This document shows positions 56,838 to 64,000 of a stretch of DNA of 64,000 nucleotides, in pieces. How positions within the stretch are numbered: position 1 is the stretch's first letter; the number at the start of each line of letters is the position of its first letter. Both the position numbers and the translations under genes were made by a program. The DNA is from Haloterrigena salifodinae (GTDB lineage Archaea; Halobacteriota; Halobacteria; Halobacteriales; Natrialbaceae). The notes under the pieces were generated by a model. The model did not search any database. It was not told the origin of the DNA and saw nothing but the letters and a program-made list of their open reading frames with translations. The stretch covers positions 1-64,000 of the forward strand of contig NZ_RQWN01000004.1 in assembly GCF_003977755.1 (NCBI RefSeq). Reading direction: 5' to 3'.

Positions 56838-57314
56838 ATGTCCATCGATGAACTGCAGGAGTACGGAATGGTGAAAATGGACGAAAAAGAAATCGAGGGG
56901 TTCCTTTCGAGTCAGAAGACTGGCGTGCTCGGGCTTCCAGCAGAAGACGGCCCGTATTTGCTTCCCATCTCCTATGGGTACGACGGGCACGACCGACTCT
57001 ATTTCACGTATCTCCTCGGCTCGAATAGCCGGAAGCAAACGTTAAGCGAGGCAACCGACACCGCGAGATTCCTCGTGTACAAGGTGGATACGCCGTACAA
57101 TTGGCAAAGCGTCCTTTTGACTGGTCACCTTACCGCCATCCCGGAAACCGAGTGGGACGCGCTCAACGAGATCCCACATACCGCCTGGCGGCCCGCCGTT
57201 TTCGAATCAGCTACCCTGTCGGGAGACGTGAAAGTCTATGAATTCCAAACCGACGAACAGACGGGAATCAAACACGAAGGACTCCCACCTGCTCTCGAGC
57301 CGAACGAAATGTGA
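56838..57314 (+). CDS. Pyridoxamine 5'-phosphate oxidase family protein
   Basis: This is a 158-residue split-barrel FMN-binding protein: VKMDEKEIEGFLSSQKTGVL, then GLPAEDGPYLLPISYGYDGH, ETDTARFLVYKVD-like strand, and YNWQSVLLTGHLTAIPETEW. It is of the haloarchaeal PPOX-like group seen also at 45385. GC content is lower than in neighbours (many AAA/GAA codons), which may indicate recent transfer. It follows the CBS-MaoC gene by 115 bases with its own promoter. Substrate is unknown. Confidence 0.85.
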   Translation: MSIDELQEYGMVKMDEKEIEGFLSSQKTGVLGLPAEDGPYLLPISYGYDGHDRLYFTYLLGSNSRKQTLSEATDTARFLVYKVDTPYNWQSVLLTGHLTAIPETEWDALNEIPHTAWRPAVFESATLSGDVKVYEFQTDEQTGIKHEGLPPALEPNEM

Positions 57315-57558
57315 CCAATAAACACGCTCAAAATAATTCAACTGCTTCGATTTACTACGGTCGCAGTTCCACACGGCGATCCAGCGGCAGATAGAGTGGA
57401 AACCGTCGTACGCTCTTCTCATCTAATCACTCGGCTCGTCGACAGCCTTCACCGAGGAAACCACGACGGACCGGAAGTCGTCACTCCCTCGGTCGCAGTC
57501 GCGGTCGCGTCTTCGACCCTTCGAAATCAGAAGGAAGGCGGGGGATGTATACCCGAAG

Positions 57559-58005
57559 ATGTACTCCGATGTCCTTCTCGCGACCGACGGCAGCGAGTGT
57601 GCACGCGCGGCGACGGTCCACGATCGACCTCGCGGAGACCGACAGTGAGACGCTGCACGCCCTCTATGTGATCGAGACGCGAATCGGCTACGACAGCGCC
57701 ATCATCGATCCGGAGACGGTCGAAGACGACCTCCGCGCCGAGGGCGAGGCCGTCCTCGAGGCGGTCGGCAATGAGAGTCGGGAGCGGGACGTGGCGCTCG
57801 TCGACCGGATCGAAAAGAGGGGTCCCGAACGAGTGATCGTCGAGTACGTCGAGCGCGAAGGCATCGATATCGTCGTCCTCGGGTCACGGGGAAAATCGGC
57901 GTTCAAGTCGGTCTTGCTCGGCAGCACGAGCGAGGTACTCGTCCGCGACCTTCCGATCCCGTCGTACTCGTCTCCGACGGCGACGACGGGGAACCAGTCG
58001 TGTGA
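57559..58005 (+). pseudogene. Universal stress protein gene with two frameshifts
   Basis: ATG 57559 starts MYSDVLLATDGSECARAATV, the normal UspA beginning, then runs to a stop near 57648. The remaining part is in a second frame (from about 57620): IDLAETDSETLHALYVIETR through GSRGKSAFKSVLLGSTSEVL. A third frame ends it with VVLVSDGDDGEPVV to TGA 58003. Two single-base changes, near 57620 and 57960, would restore a 148-residue UspA with complete ATP motif. It is a recent pseudogene or carries sequencing errors. The DUF2238-like gene follows. Confidence 0.75.
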
Positions 58006-58112
58006 TCGCTTCCGAACCGAGACCGGGGATACCCGATCTCAGTCCGAACGATCCGGTCGGACCGCGAGCCGGTATTCCTATGTGTTCCGCATATCCACTA
58101 CGAACTGGGACG

Positions 58113-58670
58113 ATGAACGCATCGACCGAGTGCAGGACGAAACGCGGGATTCGGTATGCATTGCTCGCGGTGTTCGTCGTCGGCCTCCGACGACGTGACG
58201 CGGGTGCGGTCGCGAACGCGGTTGTCGCGACGATCGGCACGTTCCTTCCCGATCTCGCCGAACGAGCGTACGATATCAAACTCCGTCCGTGGCAGCGCAT
58301 GTATGTCCGTAGCGCGATGCTCACCCACGCCATCGGCATGCTCGGTCCGTACGACGATATCCGGTGGTGGGATCACCTCACGCATATGCACTCCTCGTCG
58401 ATTCTGGGCGGTGTCGTCTTCGCGATCAGCCGTCGCCAGGGGCGCGATCCTCGTCCTCGGGTCGTCGCCGTCGTCGTCTGTCTCGGACTTCTCTGGGAGA
58501 TCGTCGAGTGCGCCGTTCACACCGCAGGGAATCGCCTCGGGTTCGAGCCGGTACTCGTCTCGTACGGAACGAAAGACACTGTCCTCGATCTCGTTTTCGA
58601 TCTAATCGGCGCGCTCCTCGTGCTCGCGTTCGGTGATCGCGTCCTCGGCGATTTCGCAGCCGACGCGTGA
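58113..58670 (+). CDS. DUF2238-like membrane protein
   Basis: This is a 185-residue polytopic protein. The segment AERAYDIKLRPWQRMYVRSA then LGPYDDIRWWDHLTHMHSSS has the WDxxTH motif of the DUF2238/YjdF-like family. A later helix has CLGLLWEIVECAVHTAGNRL, with the conserved WE. Conserved His, Glu and Asp in the membrane region could bind a metal. The ATG 58113 was chosen because the upstream in-frame sequence overlaps the UspA remnant. The KLRPW element resembles the one at 53858. Function is unknown. Confidence 0.75.
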   Translation: MNASTECRTKRGIRYALLAVFVVGLRRRDAGAVANAVVATIGTFLPDLAERAYDIKLRPWQRMYVRSAMLTHAIGMLGPYDDIRWWDHLTHMHSSSILGGVVFAISRRQGRDPRPRVVAVVVCLGLLWEIVECAVHTAGNRLGFEPVLVSYGTKDTVLDLVFDLIGALLVLAFGDRVLGDFAADA

Positions 58671-58811
58671 CCGTCGGTTATCGCCTCCGTCGCCGGGAAC
58701 GGTCACTCGAGGGTTCGGGCTACCGCAAGCGGAGCAGTGACGCCGTCGAACCGCTATCGTCCTGACGGTGCTAACTGGTCGGACTCGCGAGTAACGGTCG
58801 GCACGACAATC

Positions 58812-59699
58812 CTATCTCGACGACCGCGTCACGACCAGTACAGGGACGTCGAGGGTCCGGAGGAGGGACGAGGTGACGCTACCGAGAACGCGGCGACCGA
58901 GATTCGACCGGCCGCGCGCCCCCATGACGACGAGGTCGATATCGGTATCGTCGACGTACTCGCGGACGCCGGCAGCGATGCCGTCGAACGACGTCATCCG
59001 CACGACGGCGGTCGTGACGTCCGGAACCTCGTCTCCAATCTCCGTCGCCACGTCCTCGACGATCCCTTCGCCGTTGGCCTCGAGTCGGTCGACGAATTCA
59101 CGCTCGAGGCCCCCGGCGTCGAAGGCTCCGCCCGCGGCCTGCAGATCGACGACGTTGAGCACGTGGACCGTCGACCCGTACCCTTGTGCGACCGCGGCGC
59201 CGTGTCGGGCGGCGTCGGCAGCGATCTCACTTCCGTCAGTGGGAACGAGCAGGTCGGAGTAATCAGCCGTTGCGTCCGATGCGCCCTTGGGGACGACGAA
59301 GACGGGGACGTCGCTTCGATGGAGGAGCTGTTCCGTAACGCCGCCGAGGAGTCGCTTTCCGAACCCCGTCAGTCCCTGTCTCCCGACGACGATCAGACCT
59401 GCGTCTCGTTCGGCCGCGTACTCGGCGATCCGGAGCGCGGGCTTGCCCTCCGTCAGTTCCGTCGTTATGGGCCGATCGATAGCGGACGCGAGTTCCTCGA
59501 TTTCTTCGAGAACGGTTTCACCGCGCTCTCGAAGCCGCGCCTTTTCGTCGGCGGACCTCGCGAGCCGGAGCGACTTCCACTCAACGACGTACACGATGTC
59601 GACCGCTGCATCGAAGACGCGAGCGAACTCGAGTCCGCGTTCCGCCGCTCGCTGGGCCTCGTCGCTTCCGTCGACGGCGATCACAATACGGTCGTACAT
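58812..59699 (-). CDS. Tandem universal stress protein (two UspA domains)
   Basis: This is a 295-residue protein with two UspA domains. Domain 1 starts MYDRIVIAVDGSDEAQRAAE and ends GRQGLTGFGKRLLGGVTEQL, with GG in place of GS. Domain 2 starts DLLVPTDGSEIAADAARHGA and ends GARGRSNLGRRVLGSVTSSL, complete. It probably binds ATP in both domains. It is transcribed leftward, alone; the region on its right (59700-59813) is the DUF2267 gene's 3' side. Confidence 0.87.
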   Translation of the reverse strand: MYDRIVIAVDGSDEAQRAAERGLEFARVFDAAVDIVYVVEWKSLRLARSADEKARLRERGETVLEEIEELASAIDRPITTELTEGKPALRIAEYAAERDAGLIVVGRQGLTGFGKRLLGGVTEQLLHRSDVPVFVVPKGASDATADYSDLLVPTDGSEIAADAARHGAAVAQGYGSTVHVLNVVDLQAAGGAFDAGGLEREFVDRLEANGEGIVEDVATEIGDEVPDVTTAVVRMTSFDGIAAGVREYVDDTDIDLVVMGARGRSNLGRRVLGSVTSSLLRTLDVPVLVVTRSSR

Positions 59700-59813
59700 A
59701 TGCCCCGACCTTCGACTTCCACGCTCTTCGTTCTTCGCCAGTGGCTGAGCTGACGCTACTCATCGGGCGCTCTCAGTGAGGTGTACGCATCGTCTCGCGG
59801 GTCGGTTCCGCGA

Positions 59814-60275
59814 TCACCCGTTCTCGGGTTGCGGTCCGCCACCCGTCTGTGCCTCTTCGGCGTCGCCCCAGCCGCCAGCATCGACGACTTCGAATAGCTT
59901 CTCCCAGTTCTCGTCCCGTCGGTCTTCGGGGAGCTGATCGCGGAGTTGCCGGAAATCCGACTGCGGAACCTGCGTCCGAACGAGATCGACGATGACGCGG
60001 GCGTGGTACGCGGCCTCGGCAGGGTCGTTCCCTTCGATTTCGCTCACCCGCGAGACGAACTCCCGCCAGTCGAATCGCTGGCCGTGCTCGTCGACGGCGC
60101 CGGTCATGTACCAGCGGATCTCCATCGGCAGCGAGGCCGCGAGATCCTCGGCCGCGCCGTCCGGAATCCGCTGGCCGAGCGTCACGAGCGTGGCTCTGAT
60201 CGCGCGAACGGTTTCGCCCGTTCCCGGTAGCTCGAGTCGGTGCTGGACCTCGCCGGTGAATTCGTCGAAATTCAT
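59814..60275 (-). CDS. DUF2267 domain protein
   Basis: This 153-residue soluble, helical protein matches DUF2267: MNFDEFTGEVQHRLEL, then TVRAIRATLVTLGQRIPDGA, AEDLAASLPMEIRWYMTGAV, and FVSRVSEIEGNDPAEAAYHA with DQLPEDRRDENWEKLFEVVD. The domain occurs as one or two copies in stress-associated proteins. The C-terminal GWGDAEEAQTGGGPQPENG is disordered. The ATG 60275 was chosen since the upstream open frame is not protein-like. It is in the UspA cluster, suggesting a stress role. Confidence 0.85.
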   Translation of the reverse strand: MNFDEFTGEVQHRLELPGTGETVRAIRATLVTLGQRIPDGAAEDLAASLPMEIRWYMTGAVDEHGQRFDWREFVSRVSEIEGNDPAEAAYHARVIVDLVRTQVPQSDFRQLRDQLPEDRRDENWEKLFEVVDAGGWGDAEEAQTGGGPQPENG

Positions 60276-60523
60276 AGCACTCGAGGATCCCACACCGCTC
60301 AGCAGTATAAACCCCCTCTCGTCGGTCGTCTCAGTTGTCGTTCCGACGAGGACCGGTGTTCGACGCTCGAGCGACGGCAGCACGGCGTCGCCGGTCGCGC
60401 ACGCGGCGAACGGTGGACCCGAAGTCGTTCGCCGGGCGGAAAAGCGAGCAGAATCGACGCGAATAGCATATCGTTGATAGCTGCAAGGTATATGGTCGGG
60501 CCGGGTGTGAGAAAATCACGCCT

Positions 60524-60934
60524 ATGTACAACACGATCCTCGTCGCGACGGACGGAAGCGACGCTGCAAACCGCGCGGTCGAACACGCGACCGATCTCGC
60601 CGCGGCGTTCGACGCCGACCTTCACGCGATTTACGTCGTCGACACGACGCGGTACGGGCAAGCGGTACTGTCCGAATCCAGTGGTGTCCTCGAAGAACTC
60701 AAGGAGCGCGGGGAAGCGCTCCTCGAAGACGTCGCCACGCGATCGGACGTCGACGTCACGACGGAAATTCGAAACGGGAGGCCGGACGAGGCGATCGACT
60801 CCTATGCCGCGGCGATCGAGGCCGACCTCGTCGTCCTCGGCAATCGCGGTCTCGGTGGGGGCCCCTCTGCAGAGGTCGGAAGCGTGGCCGAACGAGTCGT
60901 TCGGAGCGCGGGTCGGCCGGTGATTACGGCCTGA
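60524..60934 (+). CDS. Universal stress protein
   Basis: This is a 136-residue single-domain UspA: MYNTILVATDGSDAANRAVE at the start and GNRGLGGGPSAEVGSVAERV with the complete ATP motif at the end. The phosphate loop includes unusual glycines (GLGGGPSAE). It is 44% identical by eye to the neighbour at 61017 (percentage not computed; the two share GSVAERxVRSAxRPVxTA). Tandem duplication is likely. A TATA element (GGTATATGG) is about 40 bases upstream. Confidence 0.88.
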   Translation: MYNTILVATDGSDAANRAVEHATDLAAAFDADLHAIYVVDTTRYGQAVLSESSGVLEELKERGEALLEDVATRSDVDVTTEIRNGRPDEAIDSYAAAIEADLVVLGNRGLGGGPSAEVGSVAERVVRSAGRPVITA

Positions 60935-61016
60935 GCAGAGTACGACCCGCCCGGAACGTATCAATCGTCGTGATGAAAGGTATATGACTCGATTCGGTGT
61001 GCGTCCGAGTGATTCG

Positions 61017-61436
61017 ATGTACGACACGATACTCGTTCCGACGGACGGAAGCGATCCCGCGAACCGCGCCGTCGAACACGCCTTGGCACTCGGCGATCGG
61101 TACGACGCTCGAGTGCACGCACTGTACTGTGTCGAGACCCATCGATACGGAGAACCCGCATTGAGCAGTACCGCGGTCGTCCTCAACCAGCTCGAGGATC
61201 AGGGGCAGGCGATGCTCGCGGAGTTGGGTGATCGTACGGACAACGCCGGCATCACGTGTACGTGGGATATCTGTCACGGTCGTCCCTGGGAGGAGGCGCT
61301 CAAAGCGGCCGACGACGTCGACGCCGATCTGATCGTGATCGGCTATCAGGGCCAGAGCCACACTCGAACCGGAAAGATCGGGAGCGTGGCCGAGCGCATC
61401 GTCCGCTCGGCGGACCGTCCGGTGCTGACGGCGTGA
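61017..61436 (+). CDS. Universal stress protein
   Basis: This 139-residue UspA protein begins MYDTILVPTDGSDPANRAVE and ends GYQGQSHTRTGKIGSVAERI. It shares the C-terminal SAxRPVLTA with the upstream neighbour. Two cysteines (LYCVETHRYG and TCTWDICHGR) are unusual in the family. The ATG 61017 was preferred over 60984, since MYDTILVP matches the paralogue. It is 82 bases after the first, so the pair is likely co-transcribed. Confidence 0.88.
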   Translation: MYDTILVPTDGSDPANRAVEHALALGDRYDARVHALYCVETHRYGEPALSSTAVVLNQLEDQGQAMLAELGDRTDNAGITCTWDICHGRPWEEALKAADDVDADLIVIGYQGQSHTRTGKIGSVAERIVRSADRPVLTA

Positions 61437-61582
61437 CTGAGGAGAACCCTGACTCGGAGGGGCAAAACGCCGCTTCCGCACAGGAAGGGCGTCGGCTGCC
61501 CCGCACGGACTGGTCGCCGAACGCGACCGTCACGATCGGATCGAGTGGGGATTATAACGGCGGTAGTGGTACGACAGTTGCT

Positions 61583-61786
61583 ATGACGGCAGTCAAAGTC
61601 ATCCGAGTCATGGGTACGTCGGAAGAGTCCTGGGAAGACGCGGCTCACGAAGCGTTTCGCGAAGCGAGCCAGACGGTCGACGACATCTCCGGTATCCGCA
61701 TCGAGAACTGGACGGCGGACGTCGAAGACGGCGAGATCGTCGAGTACAAAGCGACGACCGAAATCGCGTTCCCGGTCGAATACTGA
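61583..61786 (+). CDS. Dodecin
   Basis: This is a 67-residue dodecin, a flavin (riboflavin/FMN)-binding protein that forms a hollow dodecamer. The sequence is typical: TAVKVIRVMGTSEESWEDAA, EAFREASQTVDDISGIRIEN with the flavin-stacking W in NWTADV, and YKATTEIAFPVEY. Haloarchaeal dodecin stores riboflavin and protects against flavin phototoxicity. The ATG 61583 gives the family's standard length. It is surrounded by UspA genes, 147 bases after and 53 before the neighbours. Confidence 0.92.
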   Translation: MTAVKVIRVMGTSEESWEDAAHEAFREASQTVDDISGIRIENWTADVEDGEIVEYKATTEIAFPVEY

Positions 61787-61838
61787 CCGCCGCGATCGTT
61801 CCTGACGGGTTCATGTACCTCCGCGACGTTCGTACGAT

Positions 61839-62279
61839 ATGGGAACGCACGTACTCGTCCCGCTCGACGGCTCACCGCAATCGTGGGCCGCGTTCGACCA
61901 TGCGGTTTCGAATTACGACGGCGAGACAATCACGACGGTACACGTCGTCGATCCGATGGAAGGAATCTATAGCGATTACGGAGGCGGCGGCTACTACGAC
62001 GCTCAGGTCCACGAGCGGGCCGTCGAGCGAAGTGAAGAACTCGGCGAGCAGGCCCGCGAGCGAGCCGACGATGCGGAGGTTCTCGAGACGACCGTCCTCG
62101 AAACCGCGGTCGAAACAGGGCCACCCGCTCGGACGATCCTCGAGTACGCTGACGAGAACGATGTCGACCACATAGTCATGGGCAGCCACGGTCGCTCCGG
62201 CGTCGCGCGGATTCTGCTCGGGAGCGTAGCGGAGACCGTGACGCGGCGGGCGACGGTACCGGTGACGATCGTTCGCTGA
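61839..62279 (+). CDS. Universal stress protein
   Basis: This is a 146-residue UspA of the type seen at 52911: MGTHVLVPLDGSPQSWAAFD, then TVHVVDPMEGIYSDYGGGGY, and GSHGRSGVARILLGSVAETV with the complete ATP motif. The glycine/tyrosine-rich loop (YGGGGYYD) is a common feature of the haloarchaeal group. It follows dodecin by 53 bases; both may be one operon. Confidence 0.88.
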   Translation: MGTHVLVPLDGSPQSWAAFDHAVSNYDGETITTVHVVDPMEGIYSDYGGGGYYDAQVHERAVERSEELGEQARERADDAEVLETTVLETAVETGPPARTILEYADENDVDHIVMGSHGRSGVARILLGSVAETVTRRATVPVTIVR

Positions 62280-62306
62280 GCGAGCGAGAGCCGTTCCCGC
62301 TCGCGA

Positions 62307-62951
62307 TCACGGCGCCTCGCGGCGAACCCGCTCCGGGGCGTCGGCAAGTTCGACTTCAACCTCGTTCGTTCGCATGAACGGCGGCGTCCACGGATCGTTG
62401 TACTGGAGCAGCGTCGGCTCGCCGCGCGGGTCGAACTCCCGGCGAGAGAGCCGCTCGAGCAGTCGGGTCCGTTCTCGATCGACACGCTCGTCCGTCGCGT
62501 ACCACGAGAATCGGCGCACCGCGACGGTCCGCGGCGGATCGACGACGAGTCGAACGGCGGGATCGGTCGGTATCGGCGCAGTCTCGGGCGTGTACGCCCG
62601 TGGAAGGTAGAAGGCCATCGTCACGTCGCCGCCGTCGGGCCCGGTTCGTACGGGCGCGGTCATCGAAATCGACGTCCCGCGGACCGCCACCGGCGCGGTC
62701 ATCGCCACGTCTTCGCGCTGCTCGTTCGCCCCCGAGATATAGCGAAAGAGCCGACCGAACGCCGTCCGCGTGTCCGGCGCCGTCGTCTCGGCGCGGACCG
62801 TCCGCGGATAGCGGCGGATCTCGATACCGTCGAATCGCTCGAGGGGCTCCGACGGGACGCGTTCAGTCGTTCGGTTGACGTACGCGCCCCAGCCGATCCA
62901 CAGTCCCAGCAAGCCAGCGGTTCCGAGCAGTAGGTTTCGTACCGATCGCAT
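62307..62951 (-). CDS. SOUL heme-binding family protein
   Basis: This is a 214-residue protein with an N-terminal transmembrane helix (LLLGTAGLLGLWIGWGAYV). The SOUL domain includes DGIEIRRYPRTVRAETTA, AFGRLFRYISGANEQ, EDVAMTAPVAVRGTSISMTA with the conserved MTAPV, and VAVRRFSWYATDERV. SOUL proteins bind heme or tetrapyrroles. It is anchored on the membrane by its N-terminus. The ATG 62951 was chosen over 62969. It is transcribed leftward. Confidence 0.88.
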   Translation of the reverse strand: MRSVRNLLLGTAGLLGLWIGWGAYVNRTTERVPSEPLERFDGIEIRRYPRTVRAETTAPDTRTAFGRLFRYISGANEQREDVAMTAPVAVRGTSISMTAPVRTGPDGGDVTMAFYLPRAYTPETAPIPTDPAVRLVVDPPRTVAVRRFSWYATDERVDRERTRLLERLSRREFDPRGEPTLLQYNDPWTPPFMRTNEVEVELADAPERVRREAP

Positions 62952-63094
62952 AGGTGCCGTACGTCTCACAGCCCAATAGATCCGTGGGCGGTCCGGGGCC
63001 GCCTCGAGTCGTCCGTCGGCGAGGCGTCTGCGTCCTGATGCGTCGTGACGATTAAGCTGGTACGTATAAGGCTCGAGGCGCCGTCAGTTAGCGC

Positions 63095-64000
63095 GTGAGC
63101 AGCGCCGAGCCACAGCCGATCGAACTCGAGTCCCTGACGAAGTACTACGGCGACGTTCGGGGCGTCGAGGACCTCACGCTCGCTGTCGACCGGGGCGAGG
63201 TCTTCGGCTTCCTCGGCCCGAACGGTGCGGGCAAGTCGACGGCCATTCGCGTTCTCCTCGGACTGTTGAAGCCGACCGATGGAACGGCGTTGCTGCTTGG
63301 ACGGGACGTGACGGACCGAGCGGAACTCCGCGACGCGAAGCGGCGCCTCGGCTACCTCCCGAGCGACGTCACCTTCTACGATCGCGTGACTGGCGCGGCG
63401 GTGCTCGACCACTTCGGGCGGCTGCGCGGCGACGAGCGACGCGAGGAACTCCTCGAGCGCTTTCCGGTTCCGCTCGATCGGACCGTAAAGGCCTACTCGA
63501 GCGGTAACAGGCAGAAGCTCGCCATTGTCGCGGCGTTCATGCACGAGCCCGAACTGGCGATCATGGACGAGCCGACGTCCGGACTGGACCCGCTCGTCCA
63601 GAACGAGTTCTACGAACTGCTCGAGGAGCGACGCGAGGCGGGCCGAACGAGTTTCTTCTCCTCGCACATTCTGAGCGAGGTCCGGCGCGTCTGCGACCGC
63701 GTCGGGATCATCAGGAACGGCCGGCTGATCGAGCTCGACACCGTCGAGAACATCCTCGCGGAAGGCGGCACGATCGCGACCGTTCGATTGGCCGAGGAGC
63801 CGCCGCCAGCGGCCCTCGAGTTCCCGGGTGTCGCGCGCGTTGACCGGCGGGACGGCGACGGCAGGTACCGGCTCGTCCTTGCGCGGGAGTTCGACGCTCT
63901 CATCGAGCGTCTGAGCGAGTACACCGTCCTCGAACTTGAGGTTCGCGAGGCGTCCATCGAGGACGTGTTCATGCACTTTTACGGAGGTACGGACGAGGAC
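63095..64000 (+). CDS. ABC transporter ATP-binding protein (incomplete at right edge)
   Basis: The gene starts at GTG 63095 (MSSAEPQPIELESLTKYYG) and is open to the edge of the window (302 codons). Walker A is GPNGAGKSTAIRVLLGLL; the Q-loop region GYLPSDVTFYD; the signature YSSGNRQKLAIVAAF (variant of LSGGQ); Walker B ELAIMDEPTSGLDPL; and the switch histidine FFSSHILSEV. It is of the ABC-2/drug-type group that pairs with a separate membrane protein, which should be encoded just outside the window. The C-terminal part (VEIL, DGDGRYRLVLAREFD) is a domain common in this group. Confidence 0.9.
   Translation, partial: MSSAEPQPIELESLTKYYGDVRGVEDLTLAVDRGEVFGFLGPNGAGKSTAIRVLLGLLKPTDGTALLLGRDVTDRAELRDAKRRLGYLPSDVTFYDRVTGAAVLDHFGRLRGDERREELLERFPVPLDRTVKAYSSGNRQKLAIVAAFMHEPELAIMDEPTSGLDPLVQNEFYELLEERREAGRTSFFSSHILSEVRRVCDRVGIIRNGRLIELDTVENILAEGGTIATVRLAEEPPPAALEFPGVARVDRRDGDGRYRLVLAREFDALIERLSEYTVLELEVREASIEDVFMHFYGGTDED

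Noticed and set aside
1-64000. tRNA, rRNA, CRISPR array, replication origin or prophage
   Set aside because: No tRNA cloverleaf, rRNA segment, repeat-spacer array, orc/cdc6 with origin repeats, integrase or phage structural genes were seen when reading both strands.

Overview
This window is chromosomal or megaplasmid DNA from a haloarchaeon. The GC content is high, with aspartate/glutamate-rich proteins and frequent ctcgag in coding DNA. Promoters are leaderless or near-leaderless, with an archaeal TATA element about 25-45 bases before the start. Families typical of Halobacteria occur throughout: HalOD1, bacterio-opsin-activator HTH-10 regulators, many UspA proteins, and split TusA/DsrE/MBL-rhodanese sets. 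A natrialbal-type genus is plausible, but the sequence alone does not fix it. No rRNA, tRNA, CRISPR array or complete insertion sequence was seen.

Region 1 (about 0.7-29.3 kb) is a reactive-sulfur island. It holds a two-domain thiosulfate sulfurtransferase, a DUF302 protein, a thioredoxin-thioredoxin reductase operon, a second thioredoxin-reductase-like flavoprotein, a TusA-DsrE-HalOD1 operon divergent from a rhodanese/MBL persulfide dioxygenase with two YeeE/YedE half-transporters, and a PiT-type permease. Further on come a second thioredoxin, a TusA-SQR operon, a TauE/SafE exporter with a small membrane partner, a TrmB-like regulator with three N-terminal cysteines, and a second rhodanese/MBL protein. 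A heme-copper-oxidase-like membrane protein, an HTH-10 regulator and a multicopper oxidase lie among them. A shared element (AATATTGTG and variants) lies just upstream of the TATA region of nearly every sulfur operon here and of the TrmB-like gene itself. I propose a single persulfide/sulfane-sulfur regulon: SQR and TST make or move sulfane sulfur, TusA/DsrE and thioredoxins carry or reduce it, MBL-rhodaneses oxidise it to sulfite, and TSUP/YeeE/PiT move sulfur anions across the membrane.

Region 2 (27.6-35 kb) has an MNT/HEPN pair, a decayed class V aminotransferase, a 919-residue PAS/GAF sensor-regulator and a tandem UspA gene. Region 3 (35-43.7 kb) is an ion-homeostasis block: Na/Pi-like transporter, CPA1 antiporter, CNNM/CorC-type protein, P-type cation ATPase, DUF211 and a VIT1-like protein. 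Region 4 (43.8-52.2 kb) has SRPBCC and FMN-binding proteins, a cysteine-rich HTH-10 regulator divergent from a third rhodanese/MBL gene with an MFS transporter, a CPBP protease and a second TSUP exporter. Region 5 (52.2-62.3 kb) is a stress cluster with six intact or broken UspA loci, flavodoxin, FMN-binding proteins, CBS-MaoC, DUF2267 and dodecin. The window ends in a SOUL heme-binding protein and an ABC ATPase that runs off the edge.

Gene decay is unusually common. At least a dozen loci are interrupted by in-frame stops, frameshifts, internal deletions or truncation, and many of these are in the sulfur island. Two are chimeras created by deletion: a flavoprotein/MBL tail fragment, and an SQR whose C-terminus comes from a bile-acid-symporter-type gene.
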